64,000 nt of DNA from an uncultured Collinsella sp. (GTDB lineage Bacteria; Actinomycetota; Coriobacteriia; Coriobacteriales; Coriobacteriaceae): assembly GCA_902494555.1 (NCBI GenBank), contig CABUTR010000002.1, forward strand, positions 1 to 64,000, written 5' to 3'. Positions 15,504 through 23,865 of the stretch are shown here, in pieces; position 1 is the stretch's first letter; the number at the start of each line of letters is the position of its first letter. The translations under genes were made by a program, and so were the position numbers. The notes under the pieces were generated by a model, which had not been told where the DNA came from, did no database searches, and saw nothing but the letters and a program-made list of their open reading frames with translations.

Positions 15504-16793
15504 ATGAGCGATATTTTGGACGTCTACGGTCGCGAGGTGCTCGACAGCCGCGGCAATCCCACCGTCGAGGTCGAGGTCGTGCTCGAGGACGGCAGCTTCG
15601 GCCGCGCAATGGTGCCTTCGGGCGCTTCGACCGGCGCCTTTGAGGCCTGCGAGTTGCGCGATGGCGACAAGGGCCGCTACCTGGGTAAGGGCGTTTCGCA
15701 GGCCGTCGAGCATGTCAACAACGAGTGCGCTAACGCCGTCGTGGGCCTCGACGCCTTCGACCAGCGCGCCGTCGATGCCGCGCTGATTGCCGCGGACGGC
15801 ACCCCTAACAAGACCAAGCTCGGTGCCAACGCCATTCTGGGCGTGTCGCTGGCAGTTGCCCGCGCCGCTGCCGAGTCCGCGGGTCTTTCGCTGTACCAGT
15901 ACCTGGGCGGCGTCAACGCCCACCTGCTGCCCACGCCCATGATGAACATCCTCAACGGCGGCGTGCATGCCGACAATAACGTTGACTTCCAGGAGTTCAT
16001 GATCATGCCGGTGGGCGCCCCGAGCTTTGCCGAGGGCCTGCGCTGGTGCGCCGAGGTCTACCACACCCTCAAGGGCGTGCTGCACGAGGCCGGCCTGGGC
16101 GGCGGCGTGGGCGACGAGGGCGGCTTCGCGCCCAACCTCAAGACCAATGCCGAGCCGTTCGAGTACATTACCAAGGCCGTCAAGAAGGCCGGCTTTAAGT
16201 CCGGCGTCGACTTCATGTACGCCATGGATCCGGCGTCCACCGAGTTCTACAACGCCGAGACCGGTATGTACGAGCTCAAGGGCGAGGGCGTGGAGTACAC
16301 GAGCGCCCAGATGGTCGATTACTGGGAGAAGCTTGTCGACACCTATCCCATCATCTCCATCGAGGACGGCATGGCCGAGGAGGACTGGGACGGCTGGGTT
16401 GAGCTCACCCGTCGCATTGGCAACAAGGTGCAGCTGGTGGGCGACGACCTGTTCGTCACCAACACCGAGCGCCTCAAGAAGGGCATCGAGCTGGGCGCCG
16501 CCAACGCAATCCTGGTCAAGGTCAACCAAATCGGTACGCTCACCGAGTCGCTCGAGGCTATCGAGACTGCCAAGGAGGCCGGCTACGCCTGCATCGTGAG
16601 CCACCGTTCCGGCGAGACCGAGGATTCCACGATCGCCGACCTGGTCGTGGGCGTCAATGCCGGCCAGATCAAGTCGGGCGCCCCGTGCCGCAGCGACCGC
16701 ATCGCCAAGTACAACCAGCTCATCCGTATCGAGGACGAGCTCGAGGGCAGCGCGCGCTACGCCGGCAAGTCTGCGTTCTACAACATCCGCTAA
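15504..16793 (+). CDS. eno: Enolase
   Basis: 429 residues, normal length. Converts 2-phosphoglycerate to phosphoenolpyruvate in glycolysis, with magnesium. GREVLDSRGNPTVEVEV at the start, the SGASTG loop, GGVHADNNVDFQEFM, the lid region GDEGGFAPNL, metal ligands in AMDPAS, ISIEDGMAEEDWDGW and LVGDDLFVTN, the ILVKVNQIGTLTES signature and SHRSGETED are all intact. gagagggagac precedes the ATG. High, typical codon bias suggests strong expression. Followed by two strong hairpins. Confidence 0.98.
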   Translation: MSDILDVYGREVLDSRGNPTVEVEVVLEDGSFGRAMVPSGASTGAFEACELRDGDKGRYLGKGVSQAVEHVNNECANAVVGLDAFDQRAVDAALIAADGTPNKTKLGANAILGVSLAVARAAAESAGLSLYQYLGGVNAHLLPTPMMNILNGGVHADNNVDFQEFMIMPVGAPSFAEGLRWCAEVYHTLKGVLHEAGLGGGVGDEGGFAPNLKTNAEPFEYITKAVKKAGFKSGVDFMYAMDPASTEFYNAETGMYELKGEGVEYTSAQMVDYWEKLVDTYPIISIEDGMAEEDWDGWVELTRRIGNKVQLVGDDLFVTNTERLKKGIELGAANAILVKVNQIGTLTESLEAIETAKEAGYACIVSHRSGETEDSTIADLVVGVNAGQIKSGAPCRSDRIAKYNQLIRIEDELEGSARYAGKSAFYNIR

Positions 16794-16806
16794 ACAAGTG
16801 GTACTC

Positions 16807-16837
16807 GCGGGGCGGGGTTGACTCGGTTCCGCCCCGC
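16807..16837 (+). terminator. GC hairpin after eno
   Basis: 9-bp stem gcggggcgg (16807-16815) with ccgccccgc (16829-16837), 14 bp after the enolase stop. It is followed by tt only, so it is probably an mRNA-stabilising hairpin before the true terminator at 16865. Confidence 0.55.
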
Positions 16838-16864
16838 CTTGGCTGGATGCCGCAAAGCACTATT

Positions 16865-16896
16865 GGCGCTGGGCCATATGGCTCAGCGCCTTTTTT
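16865..16896 (+). terminator. Rho-independent terminator after eno
   Basis: Stem ggcgctgggcc/ggctcagcgcc (one G-T pair) around a 4-nt loop, followed by six T residues at 16891-16896. A textbook intrinsic terminator for the eno transcript. Confidence 0.85.
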
Positions 16897-16987
16897 ATGT
16901 CGAGCAAAGGCTGGCGAAGGCGGTGCAGGCGCTCGTGCTATAACTAAAGGACTTAGCGCAAACAAACCTCAACCGCACAAGGCGCAC

Positions 16988-17749
16988 ATGGATCAGATTT
17001 ACGACAACAGGTACTATTCCGCCGGTTCGCGTGAGCCGTCGTCTCGTCGTGCGCGTACCGCGCAGCTTGGCGGGTCTGGTTACGGCGGCGTCGATCACCG
17101 CGCGCAGCGTCCGCCAAGTGCCTCACACCCCCATGCTCAAATGAATACGTCAACGGACCGCCCGCCACGTTCGGCGCGCCCGACGCATGCTCAGCGCCCC
17201 TCGGCTCAAACGCACGAAAAGTCGACCAGGCCCTCGAACCGTTTTTCGGGCTCGGACTTTATGCACTACGCCAACGACAACGCGGTGGTCAAGGCAATTT
17301 ACGACTTTACCCACGGTCCTCAGCGAGGGCTATTCATCGGCATTGTCGTTGCCCTGGTGCTCGTGAGCCTGTATTTCCCCGTGCGCGATCTGTACGTGGC
17401 AAAGCGTTCGAGCGATATCTTGGCCAAGCAGGTCGAGATTCGTCAGCAATACAATGATGAGCTGCAAAAAAGCGTCGACAAACTGCTCTCGGAGGAGGGC
17501 ATTAAGGACGCGGCGTCCGAGGGCCTGGGCCTGGTAATGCCCGGCGAGACCAAAATTGACGTGCTGGGCTTGGATGACGATTCGGACTCGTCGTCGAGCA
17601 AGAAGTCGTCGAACGCCAAGAAGGCCAGCGAAGTTGCCAAGGAAATCGAAGAAGTCGGTAAGGATGCGCCGTGGTACATCCAGGCGCTCGACATGCTGTT
17701 TGGGTTTAACGGTGTCGAGGGCCAGACGGTCGTGTCCAACGGCAAATAG
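16988..17749 (+). CDS. DivIC/FtsB-like septum formation protein
   Basis: 253 residues from ATG 16988; longer upstream starts would read through the eno terminator. Residues 1-95 are low-complexity (Arg, Ser, Pro, His, Gln). A single membrane helix at about 114-131 (GLFIGIVVALVLVSLYF) is followed by a short coiled-coil-like stretch (VAKRSSDILAKQVEIRQQYNDELQKSVDKL) and an Asp/Ser/Lys-rich tail. This matches septum formation initiator (DivIC/FtsB) proteins that follow eno in actinobacteria and link FtsL and FtsQ in the divisome. The tail to residue 253 is longer than in most homologues. Followed 20 bp later by ppx. Confidence 0.75.
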   Translation: MDQIYDNRYYSAGSREPSSRRARTAQLGGSGYGGVDHRAQRPPSASHPHAQMNTSTDRPPRSARPTHAQRPSAQTHEKSTRPSNRFSGSDFMHYANDNAVVKAIYDFTHGPQRGLFIGIVVALVLVSLYFPVRDLYVAKRSSDILAKQVEIRQQYNDELQKSVDKLLSEEGIKDAASEGLGLVMPGETKIDVLGLDDDSDSSSSKKSSNAKKASEVAKEIEEVGKDAPWYIQALDMLFGFNGVEGQTVVSNGK

Positions 17750-17769
17750 CGCCCGGAGGGGAGCCCGCA

Positions 17770-18771
17770 ATGACAAATTGCAAACGCTATAAGGTGGCGG
17801 CGATCGACCTGGGAACGGTGTCGTCGCGACTGGTGTTGGCCCAGGTCGAGGGCGGGGCGATCATGGAATCGTCCAAGCATACCGAGATTACCGACTTGGG
17901 CGAGGGCGTGGACGCGACGGGGCGCTTTTGCGAGGCGGCCGTTGAGCGCGTGCTTGCTGCGTGCCGCATGTTTGTGGACGAAGCCCGTGCCTTTGGGGCC
18001 GCGTGCATCTGCACCACGTGCACGAGCGCCGCGCGCGATGCATCCAACGCCGTGCTGCTGCTGGACGGCCTGCGCGAGCTGGGGCTCGAACCGCAGGTGA
18101 TTCCGGGCGAGGTCGAGGCGCGCCTGACGTTTTTTGGCGTGGCACACGACTTTGCTGGCGAGTGCATCATCGTCGCCGATTCGGGCGGCGGCTCCACGGA
18201 GCTCGCGACGGGCGTCTATGCGCCTGAGCGCGGGGTCTTTGCGCTGGAGGGAACGCGCTCACTGGACATCGGTTGCCGTCGCGTGACGGAGCGCTTCTTC
18301 TCCGCGTTGCCGCCCACGGACGGCGAGCTTGCGGCTGCCGCCGCGTGGGCGGGCGAGCAGTTCTCCGCCTATTTTGAGGGCCTGCCCAGCGACTTTGCGC
18401 GCGCCGAGCGCCTCGTTGCGGTGGGCGGTACCGTCACCACGCTCGTGGCGCTGGTCCACGAATTGGAGCCGTACGACTCGAACTTTGTGCACCTGCGCGA
18501 GCTTTCGCTGGAGCAGATCTCGGCCGCCATCGATCGTATGTCTACGCTGGGTGTGGAGGGTATCGCTGCGCTGCCGGGCGTGCAGCCCAAGCGCGCGAGC
18601 GTGATTCTGGCTGGCGCCGTGGTGATCCGCGAGCTCATGCGAGCCGGCGGCTACAAGACGCTCACCGTAAGCGAGAACAGCCTACTCGCTGGCATGGCCG
18701 CCACCATCAACGAGGTTCTCGACGGCGTGACTCCCACCATCGCCTGGACCCCCACTCTCAGCACCCTCTAA
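17770..18771 (+). CDS. ppx: Ppx/GppA exopolyphosphatase-family phosphatase
   Basis: 333 residues, the compact two-domain form. Sugar-kinase-like (ASKHA) fold motifs: AAIDLGTVSSRLVLAQ at the start, TSAARDASN, the ADSGGGSTEL phosphate loop and AVGGTVTTLVAL. Such enzymes cleave polyphosphate or pppGpp. Compared with ppx of other actinobacteria, the position directly after eno and the DivIC-like gene is conserved, although the DUF501 gene often found between them is absent. ggaggggag precedes the ATG. The downstream 69-bp palindrome begins three bases after the stop. Confidence 0.9.
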   Translation: MTNCKRYKVAAIDLGTVSSRLVLAQVEGGAIMESSKHTEITDLGEGVDATGRFCEAAVERVLAACRMFVDEARAFGAACICTTCTSAARDASNAVLLLDGLRELGLEPQVIPGEVEARLTFFGVAHDFAGECIIVADSGGGSTELATGVYAPERGVFALEGTRSLDIGCRRVTERFFSALPPTDGELAAAAAWAGEQFSAYFEGLPSDFARAERLVAVGGTVTTLVALVHELEPYDSNFVHLRELSLEQISAAIDRMSTLGVEGIAALPGVQPKRASVILAGAVVIRELMRAGGYKTLTVSENSLLAGMAATINEVLDGVTPTIAWTPTLSTL

Positions 18772-18773
18772 AT

Positions 18774-18842
18774 AAGTTGCGGTGAAATACGGACTAAAAT
18801 CGCCCTTTCGGGCACCAAACAGTCCCTATTCCACCGCAACTT
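18774..18842. repeat. 69-bp palindromic repeat, family A copy 2
   Basis: Arms aagttgcggtgaaat... and ...attccaccgcaactt as in the copies at 10437 and 59254. The loop contains its own small hairpin (cgccctttcgggc). It begins three bases after the ppx stop and separates ppx from the convergent tRNA-Leu. Confidence 0.9.
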
Positions 18843-18860
18843 AGAGCCCCACCGGCGTCC

Positions 18861-18899
18861 AAAAGAGACGAGCCCGCATCCCTTGGGGACACGGGCTCG
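18861..18899 (-). terminator. Terminator of tRNA-Leu
   Basis: Read on the minus strand, cgagcccg (18899-18892) pairs with cgggctcg (18876-18869), with additional inner pairing around a ccccaaggg turn, followed by tctctttt. It begins 12 bp beyond the encoded CCA of the tRNA. Confidence 0.7.
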
Positions 18900-18910
18900 A
18901 AAGCTCCATA

Positions 18911-18995
18911 TGGTAGGGGCGGTGGGACTCGAACCCACAATCCTTGCGGCGAGAGATTTTAAGTCTCCTGCGTATGCCAATTCCGCCACGCCCCC
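18911..18995 (-). tRNA. tRNA-Leu (UAA anticodon)
   Basis: Minus-strand cloverleaf of 85 nt including an encoded CCA (18913-18911). Acceptor 5' ggggGCG pairs with cgcccct, discriminator A. D-arm begins tggcggaattggca, the anticodon loop reads cTTAAaa with anticodon TAA, a long variable arm (class II) lies between the anticodon and T arms, and the T loop is ggttcgagtcc. This fits tRNA-Leu decoding UUA. Confidence 0.95.
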
Positions 18996-19026
18996 GTGAG
19001 ACTAGAAGTCTAGCACAAGCCGTCCG

Positions 19027-19650
19027 TTACGCGTTGACGGCCATCGAGTGTTGGCCCGACTTCTCCAGGAACTCTTGGAACTTTGCCTCGTCGCCCTTGT
19101 TTTGATACTGCAGGGCCAGCAGGTACTCCAGTCGGCAGCGCTTGACCGGGTCGTCGCCGACATCCTCGAGCATGCGCTCCAGCTCGGGAATGTCGTTGTG
19201 GCGCTTGAGGATCATCGTGTCGTACATCAGCTGGCATTCGTGTGCGACTGCCTCGGCCTGACCGCCCTCAAAGCCCTTGATCTCGTGCAGCAACTCCTTG
19301 GCCTTTTTGCGGTCCTCCTGGCCAACGTAGTAGTTAAAAGCTTTGATTACCAGGTCGACGCGCTGCATCTTGGGCAGGTTGAGTCCCAGTAGCAGGTCGA
19401 ACATCTCGTCGGCGCGCTTATGGTCCTCGCGCAGCAGATAGGAGTTCAGGCGCAGGTAGTCGCGGTTGTAGCGCGGGTACAGCATGCTGGTGAGTTTGCC
19501 GTCGAGCAAACGATCGAACTCGTCCCACTGCTTGGCGGCCATCAATTGCTGCAGGCGTTTAAACGTGGTGCGTTTTTTGACGCTAAAGAACACCGACACG
19601 GCGATGCAGATGATAACGACGGCGGTCCAGAGTGTGCGGGAATCGGGCAT
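19027..19650 (-). CDS. Membrane-anchored helical repeat protein, unknown function
   Basis: 207 residues. An N-terminal membrane helix (about residues 8-24, LWTAVVIICIAVSVFFSV) is followed by a soluble, helix-rich region with TPR-like periodicity: RLQQLMAAKQWDEFDRLLDGKL, YNRDYLRLNSYLLREDHKRADEMFDLLLGL, VIKAFNYYVGQEDRKKAKELLHEI, LEYLLALQYQNKGDEAKFQEFLEKSG. I do not recognise a named family. It is probably a cytosolic scaffold tethered to the membrane. It stands alone, divergent from the PTS IIB gene at 19814. Confidence 0.75.
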   Translation of the reverse strand: MPDSRTLWTAVVIICIAVSVFFSVKKRTTFKRLQQLMAAKQWDEFDRLLDGKLTSMLYPRYNRDYLRLNSYLLREDHKRADEMFDLLLGLNLPKMQRVDLVIKAFNYYVGQEDRKKAKELLHEIKGFEGGQAEAVAHECQLMYDTMILKRHNDIPELERMLEDVGDDPVKRCRLEYLLALQYQNKGDEAKFQEFLEKSGQHSMAVNA

Positions 19651-19813
19651 ATTAGGGTCCTTAGTCGCTCATAAAGCGAGCGGTATGACAACACGTACTA
19701 GATGTATTATACGCAGCGCGCAAGCAAACTGGCATAAAAGCTCATCGAGGCCGAGTGCCATCGCTCGCTGCGGTACACTTACCTAAAGTAAACCATGAAG
19801 GGAGACATTACCT

Positions 19814-20101
19814 ATGAAGAAGATCGTTTTGGCTTGCGGTGCTGGCGCTGCTACTTCCACGCTCGTTGCCCAGAAGGTCGCTACTCTGCTCGACGCCAAC
19901 GGTTATGCCGACAAGTACGAGATCGTGCAGTGCGCCATCTCCGAGGCCAAGGATTACTGCGACGAGGGCGCTGACCTGCTGATCGCCACCACCGTTGCCC
20001 CCGAGGGCCTCACCTGCCCGTACGTGAGTGGCGTGCCCTTCATGACCGGCATGAACCGCGTTGCCGCCGAGAAGGCCGTTCTCGACGTCATGGCTCAGTA
20101 G
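19814..20101 (+). CDS. Stand-alone PTS EIIB, galactitol type
   Basis: 95 residues with the P-loop-like phosphocysteine site Cys8 in LACGAGAATSTLVAQKV, as in GatB/SgcB-type EIIB proteins, which accept phosphate from EIIA and pass it to the incoming sugar. No EIIA or EIIC gene is adjacent: a VOC protein follows 11 bp later. It may serve a permease encoded elsewhere or have a regulatory role. gaaggga lies before the ATG. A promoter is not obvious. Confidence 0.88.
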   Translation: MKKIVLACGAGAATSTLVAQKVATLLDANGYADKYEIVQCAISEAKDYCDEGADLLIATTVAPEGLTCPYVSGVPFMTGMNRVAAEKAVLDVMAQ

Positions 20102-20112
20102 GCGCTGACTGC

Positions 20113-20487
20113 ATGAGTGAGCAGAACGCCAACCCGGTAGAGCTCTTTGGTATGCGCGTTGCCCATGTGGGCATTAACGCCACCGACCCGGCAGACGCCC
20201 TGGAGATCGCGGAGCTGTTCTCGACGATGATGGGCCTGCCCGTCATCGAGACCCCGGTTTCGTACTTCAACGATTCGCTGGTCGAGATCATGAAGCAGAA
20301 CGGTCGTGGCACCAAGGGCCACATCGGCTTTGCCGTTAACGACATCGATGCAGCTGAGAAGTGGTTTGCCGAGCGCGGGCTCGAGGTCAACGAAGAGTCG
20401 CGCGCGCTGCTGCCCGACGGTGGTACCAAGCTCGTGTACTTTAAGCGCGAGTTCGCCGGTTTCGCCGTGCACCTGTGCCGCGAGTAG
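20113..20487 (+). CDS. VOC (glyoxalase-like) superfamily protein
   Basis: 124 residues. MRVAHVGINATDPADALEIAELFSTMMGL, KGHIGFAVNDIDAAEKWFAERGLEV and GFAVHLCRE give the paired beta-alpha-beta-beta-beta units with candidate metal ligands (His18 in AHVG, His in GHIGF, His and Glu at the C-terminus). A similar VOC module is fused to some KDPG aldolases. It lies 11 bp after the lone EIIB and was probably transcribed with it. Substrate unknown. Confidence 0.8.
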   Translation: MSEQNANPVELFGMRVAHVGINATDPADALEIAELFSTMMGLPVIETPVSYFNDSLVEIMKQNGRGTKGHIGFAVNDIDAAEKWFAERGLEVNEESRALLPDGGTKLVYFKREFAGFAVHLCRE

Positions 20488-20511
20488 CGCACAAGCTGCC
20501 ATAGCTGGCAA

Positions 20512-20547
20512 AAAGGGATAGGGCCGCGTGGCCCTATCCCTTTATTT
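20512..20547. terminator. Bidirectional terminator between convergent genes
   Basis: 14-bp perfect stem aaagggatagggcc/ggccctatcccttt with a 4-nt loop. Both ends are A/T-rich, so it can stop the VOC transcript on the plus strand and the histidine kinase transcript on the minus strand. The kinase stop codon (20544-20542) lies within the distal arm and flank. Confidence 0.85.
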
Positions 20548-21858
20548 ATGCCGAGGGGCTTCCTGCCGCGGCAGGCGAATCGTAAAGCGGCTGCCGACCC
20601 CTTCGACCGAGGTCACACCGATGACGCCGCCGTGGCTGTCGACGATCCACTTGGCGATCGCAAGCCCCAGACCCGAACCCTGTGCGCCGGCATCGCGCGC
20701 GTTGTCGGCACGGTAGAACCGCTCGAACGCGTGAGCTGCGGATTCCTGGTTCATGCCGATGCCCTCGTCCTCAACACTTATGTCGATCGTGCCCGCGCCC
20801 GCATCCGGCGTTATGCCAAATGTGACGGTCGTTCCCGCATCCGAGTACTTGGCGGCGTTTTGCACGATCACGCGCAGAGCCTGCTTCACGAGCGCCACGT
20901 CGACGGGCGCGTCGCAGCGCGGGTCGCTGGCAAGCGCAGCGTCAGAAGCCAGCCGATACGTGTGCTCGGTATCGATCATCTGCGATTCTTCGCATACCTC
21001 GCTGACCAGTGCAGCCAAGTTGGTATGCGCGCGCCGCAGGACCGTGCGCCCGGCATCGCCGCGCGCCAAAAACAGCAGCTGCTCCACAAGCTCTTGCATG
21101 TGCTCGCTTTCGGCTTTAAGGGACGCGATGGACTCCGCCAGCACGTCCGGGTCGTCCTTACCCCAGCGGTCGAGCATGTTCACGTAGCCCTGAATCACCG
21201 CGATGGGCGTGCGCAGCTCGTGGCTCGCGTCGTTGACAAAGCGCATCTGCTGCAGCTTGGCCTCTTGCATCTGGCGCAGCAGGCGGTTGAGTGCGACCTC
21301 GATGCTTGCCAGGTCGGCGTCGCCGGTGGTGACGCTCGGCGAGTCGACGCTTGCGCGCTCGATGGCCTGCTCCAGTGTTTCCATTTTGCCGCCGGCGAGT
21401 TGCATGCGGCCGAGTTCGTCCACGCGCAGGGCCAGATCGTTGAGCGGCGCCATGGTGCGGCGCACGCGGCGGGCGCCGCCGAGCATATCGAGCATGCTGA
21501 TGACCTGCCAACCTACAACAACGATATAGAGGGGCCAAAGTGCGATGAGGTCCTGCGCGAGGGGGAAGGTCTTGGTGGTACGCGCAAGCTCGACGGTATA
21601 GGTGAGCGTTGTCAGGTCCCAGCCGCGCGCGGGCTTCAGCGACATGCCGCGAACGGTGGCGCCGGGGATCCATCCTGCGGTAAACGCGCTGTCGGGCAGT
21701 GTCTGGTTGTATCCATAGACGAGGATCGCCGCCGCAATCACCATCAGCAGCAGATCGAGCCAGACGTAGCTTATCAGGCGGCGCCACATATAGCTCCAGT
21801 TGATGGCACGGGCGATGGAGGTGACGCGTTTGGCCTCGGCGTTACGCACGGCAGACAT
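20542..21858 (-). CDS. Sensor histidine kinase (OmpR-partner type)
   Basis: 438 residues. Two membrane helices (about 32-50 and 108-125) frame a short extracytoplasmic segment. A HAMP-like linker is followed by the H-box NDASHELRTPIAVIQGYVNMLDRWG with the phosphorylated His, the N-box VKQALRVIVQNAAKYSD, and G-boxes DEGIGM and GSGLGLAIAKWIVDSHGG. It would autophosphorylate and pass phosphate to the response regulator at 21842-22621, whose 3' end it overlaps by 17 bp. The stimulus is unknown; no transporter is adjacent. Confidence 0.93.
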   Translation of the reverse strand: MSAVRNAEAKRVTSIARAINWSYMWRRLISYVWLDLLLMVIAAAILVYGYNQTLPDSAFTAGWIPGATVRGMSLKPARGWDLTTLTYTVELARTTKTFPLAQDLIALWPLYIVVVGWQVISMLDMLGGARRVRRTMAPLNDLALRVDELGRMQLAGGKMETLEQAIERASVDSPSVTTGDADLASIEVALNRLLRQMQEAKLQQMRFVNDASHELRTPIAVIQGYVNMLDRWGKDDPDVLAESIASLKAESEHMQELVEQLLFLARGDAGRTVLRRAHTNLAALVSEVCEESQMIDTEHTYRLASDAALASDPRCDAPVDVALVKQALRVIVQNAAKYSDAGTTVTFGITPDAGAGTIDISVEDEGIGMNQESAAHAFERFYRADNARDAGAQGSGLGLAIAKWIVDSHGGVIGVTSVEGVGSRFTIRLPRQEAPRHK

Positions 21859-22621
21859 AGCCCACCCCGCGCACGGTCTGGATGATGCGGGCGCTGCCGG
21901 CGTCTTCGATCTTGGCGCGCAGGTGCGCGATGTGCACGTCGACGTTGTTGGTGTCGCCTACGTATTCGTAGCCCAGCGCCTCGTGCGCGATGCGCTCGCG
22001 CGTGAGCACGCTGCCGGCGTGCGCCATAAGCAGGGCGAGGACATCGAACTCGCGGGCCGTGAGCGCGATGGGTGAGCCGCCGACCGTGACTTCGCGGCGA
22101 TCGGGATCGAGCACGACCGAACCCGCGGCGAGCGTGGCGGGGGAGAGCGAGGCGGAAACCTGGGTCGAGTCACTGACCGGGGGCATCGCAGTGGCGCCGA
22201 CACCCGTGCCGCCTGCCGCGCCCGTCCCGATGCCGCCAACGCCCGAAGCCGCCCGCACGGCCTCCGAGCGCTTCAACGCCACGCGGATCCGTGCGAACAG
22301 CTCCTCAATCGCAAACGGCTTGGTCAGGTAATCGTCGGCGCCGGCATCGAGCCCGGCCACCTTGTCCATCACGGCATCGCGCGCGGTGACCATTATCACC
22401 GGCACATCCTTGTGCTTGCGGACGCGCCGCAGGACCTCCATGCCGTTGAGCTGCGGCAACAGCACATCGAGCAGAATAAGATCGTAGTTGCGCTCCAGCG
22501 CCAGGTCCACGGCGGTGCGGCCATCGGCGGCGTGTTCCACCTGGTAGCCCTCGTGCTCCAGCTCGAGCGTCACAAAGCGGGCGATTTTCTCCTCGTCCTC
22601 TACGATCAGGATCCGTGCCAT
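21842..22621 (-). CDS. OmpR/PhoB-family response regulator
   Basis: 259 residues. Receiver domain: ILIVEDEEKIARFVTLELEHEGY, phosphoacceptor Asp in YDLILLDVLLPQLNG, the conserved Thr in MVTAR and Lys in DDYLTKPFAIEEL. Winged-helix output: ITAREFDVLALLMAHAGSVLTRERI-like segment and DVHIAHLRAKIEDAGSARIIQTVRGVGY. The domains are joined by an unusually long Gly/Ala/Thr-rich linker (about residues 123-170), so the protein is longer than the usual ~230. First of a minus-strand pair with the kinase; the UBA-like gene lies just upstream. Confidence 0.93.
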   Translation of the reverse strand: MARILIVEDEEKIARFVTLELEHEGYQVEHAADGRTAVDLALERNYDLILLDVLLPQLNGMEVLRRVRKHKDVPVIMVTARDAVMDKVAGLDAGADDYLTKPFAIEELFARIRVALKRSEAVRAASGVGGIGTGAAGGTGVGATAMPPVSDSTQVSASLSPATLAAGSVVLDPDRREVTVGGSPIALTAREFDVLALLMAHAGSVLTRERIAHEALGYEYVGDTNNVDVHIAHLRAKIEDAGSARIIQTVRGVGYVCRA

Positions 22622-22639
22622 GCGTGCCCCCGTCTGCGA

Positions 22640-23182
22640 TTACTTGTCGTCGTTCAGATTTTGCTTGATGTCGTCCGCGGCATCGGCGGCGTGATTCATA
22701 AGGTTGTTGATACTGCCGGGCACGTCGCCGTCGCTGTCGATGCGGTAGCGCATGCCAAAGAACAGGCCAATCAGCATCAGCCAAATCGTAGCGCCCCAGG
22801 CAAACAGGGCGATGATGGGGATCAGGATGGGGATGTTGAGGATGATCGCATCGCGGCGCGTGGCGATAAACTTGGTGTCCAGGCTCAGGCGGAAGAGCTT
22901 TTTGAGGTACTCCCATACGCTGTCCATCTTCTTGGAGAAGTCGGTCTTTTCGCTCGACTTCTCGTAGGCGGCCTGCGCGGCGACCATCTCGGCTGAGGGC
23001 TCATCGACTGGCGCGGACTCGGTGGCGGCGTGCGCCGACGGGGTCTGGGTCTTGCCTTGCGACTCGAGCCAAATGATGGCGTCCAAAACGTTGCCGTCGG
23101 CGGCGTCGAGCGCGGCTTTGGCATCGGTGTAGCTCACGTTGCACTTGGTGCGGATGGTTTCAACTTTTTCGAGGTCGTCCAT
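22640..23182 (-). CDS. UBA-like N-terminus, membrane-helix C-terminus protein (DUF4342-like)
   Basis: 180 residues. Residues 3-45 (LEKVETIRTKCNVSYTDAKAALDAADGNVLDAIIWLESQGK) resemble the UBA/NAC-type helical domain of EF-Ts and DUF4342 proteins. After an acidic, low-complexity linker come basic residues and a hydrophobic segment (AIILNIPILIPIIALFAWGATIWLMLIGLFFG, about 112-143), which could span the membrane once or as a hairpin. It lies 18 bp upstream of the two-component genes on the same strand, so it is likely part of their operon. Function unknown. Confidence 0.7.
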   Translation of the reverse strand: MDDLEKVETIRTKCNVSYTDAKAALDAADGNVLDAIIWLESQGKTQTPSAHAATESAPVDEPSAEMVAAQAAYEKSSEKTDFSKKMDSVWEYLKKLFRLSLDTKFIATRRDAIILNIPILIPIIALFAWGATIWLMLIGLFFGMRYRIDSDGDVPGSINNLMNHAADAADDIKQNLNDDK

Positions 23183-23540
23183 GACCTGTCCTTTCGTTCG
23201 ATGGGCGCGACGCCGGGCGATCTGCCCGGGCGCGAGCGTTGCGTTCGGCGGCCTGCGTTGCGCGGCGCCGCCCCGCCCTCGGTCGAACTCTATAGTGCAG
23301 GTTATAGATTAAGCGATTCTTGAGCCAAGATTAACGTTGGATGAGTTTTTGGGTAGCGGTGGGAAAAGTATTAGACCTCGATAGCGGGGGATGTGGTGCC
23401 GGTGCAAAACGGCGTCAAAGGTTGGTCGAGCAGGCGGTTTCTCCATTGATGTCCGCACAGCATGTGACACTTACCCTGCCGCCCCGCTCTGCCGCGGCGG
23501 CATGCGTCTGAACAACGACCCTCTAAGGAGTTCGATACCG
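23183..23540. other. 358-bp divergent intergenic region
   Basis: Lies between the minus-strand UBA-like gene and the plus-strand small membrane protein. Apart from the candidate minus-strand promoter at 23301-23328 and the taaggag ribosome site near 23525, I see no repeat or gene in it. Confidence 0.5.
23301..23328 (-). promoter_or_regulatory. Candidate promoter for the UBA-like/two-component operon
   Basis: On the minus strand TTGGCT and TATAAC are separated by 16 bp, about 120 bp upstream of the gene starting at 23182. Reasonable sigma-70-type match, not proven. Confidence 0.4.
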
Positions 23541-23780
23541 ATGAGTGACAACGCAAAGCATCTCGCAAAGAAGTGCGTAAAGGACGCGGGGCCGTGCCTC
23601 GCGCTGTGCGTAGCCGGCGCAGCGGTCGCGCTGCTGGCTGTTCTGGGGCCGTTCGACGTGCTCCGAAGTGCCAGCTTTCTGCATGTTTGCATGGCTCTTG
23701 CCGGCGCCACGATGACCGGCGGCGTGCTCGATCTGATCTTTTGGGTGTTTGACCCGTTTGGATGGAAGAGCGAGGGGTAG
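23541..23780 (+). CDS. Small two-helix membrane protein, unknown
   Basis: 79 residues from ATG 23541, preceded by taaggag at good spacing. Two hydrophobic segments (about 19-38, LALCVAGAAVALLAVLGPF, and 47-70, HVCMALAGATMTGGVLDLIFWVF) suggest an integral membrane hairpin with a short Lys-rich cytosolic N-terminus. I recognise no family. It stands alone, 85 bp before a phosphoesterase gene. Confidence 0.65.
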   Translation: MSDNAKHLAKKCVKDAGPCLALCVAGAAVALLAVLGPFDVLRSASFLHVCMALAGATMTGGVLDLIFWVFDPFGWKSEG

Positions 23781-23865
23781 GTCCCAAAGGATGGAAGGGC
23801 TGGAACGGTTGACTTAGTGATCGTGCAGAATGTGGGCTAGCGACTTACAGGGAAGTGGTGATCCG

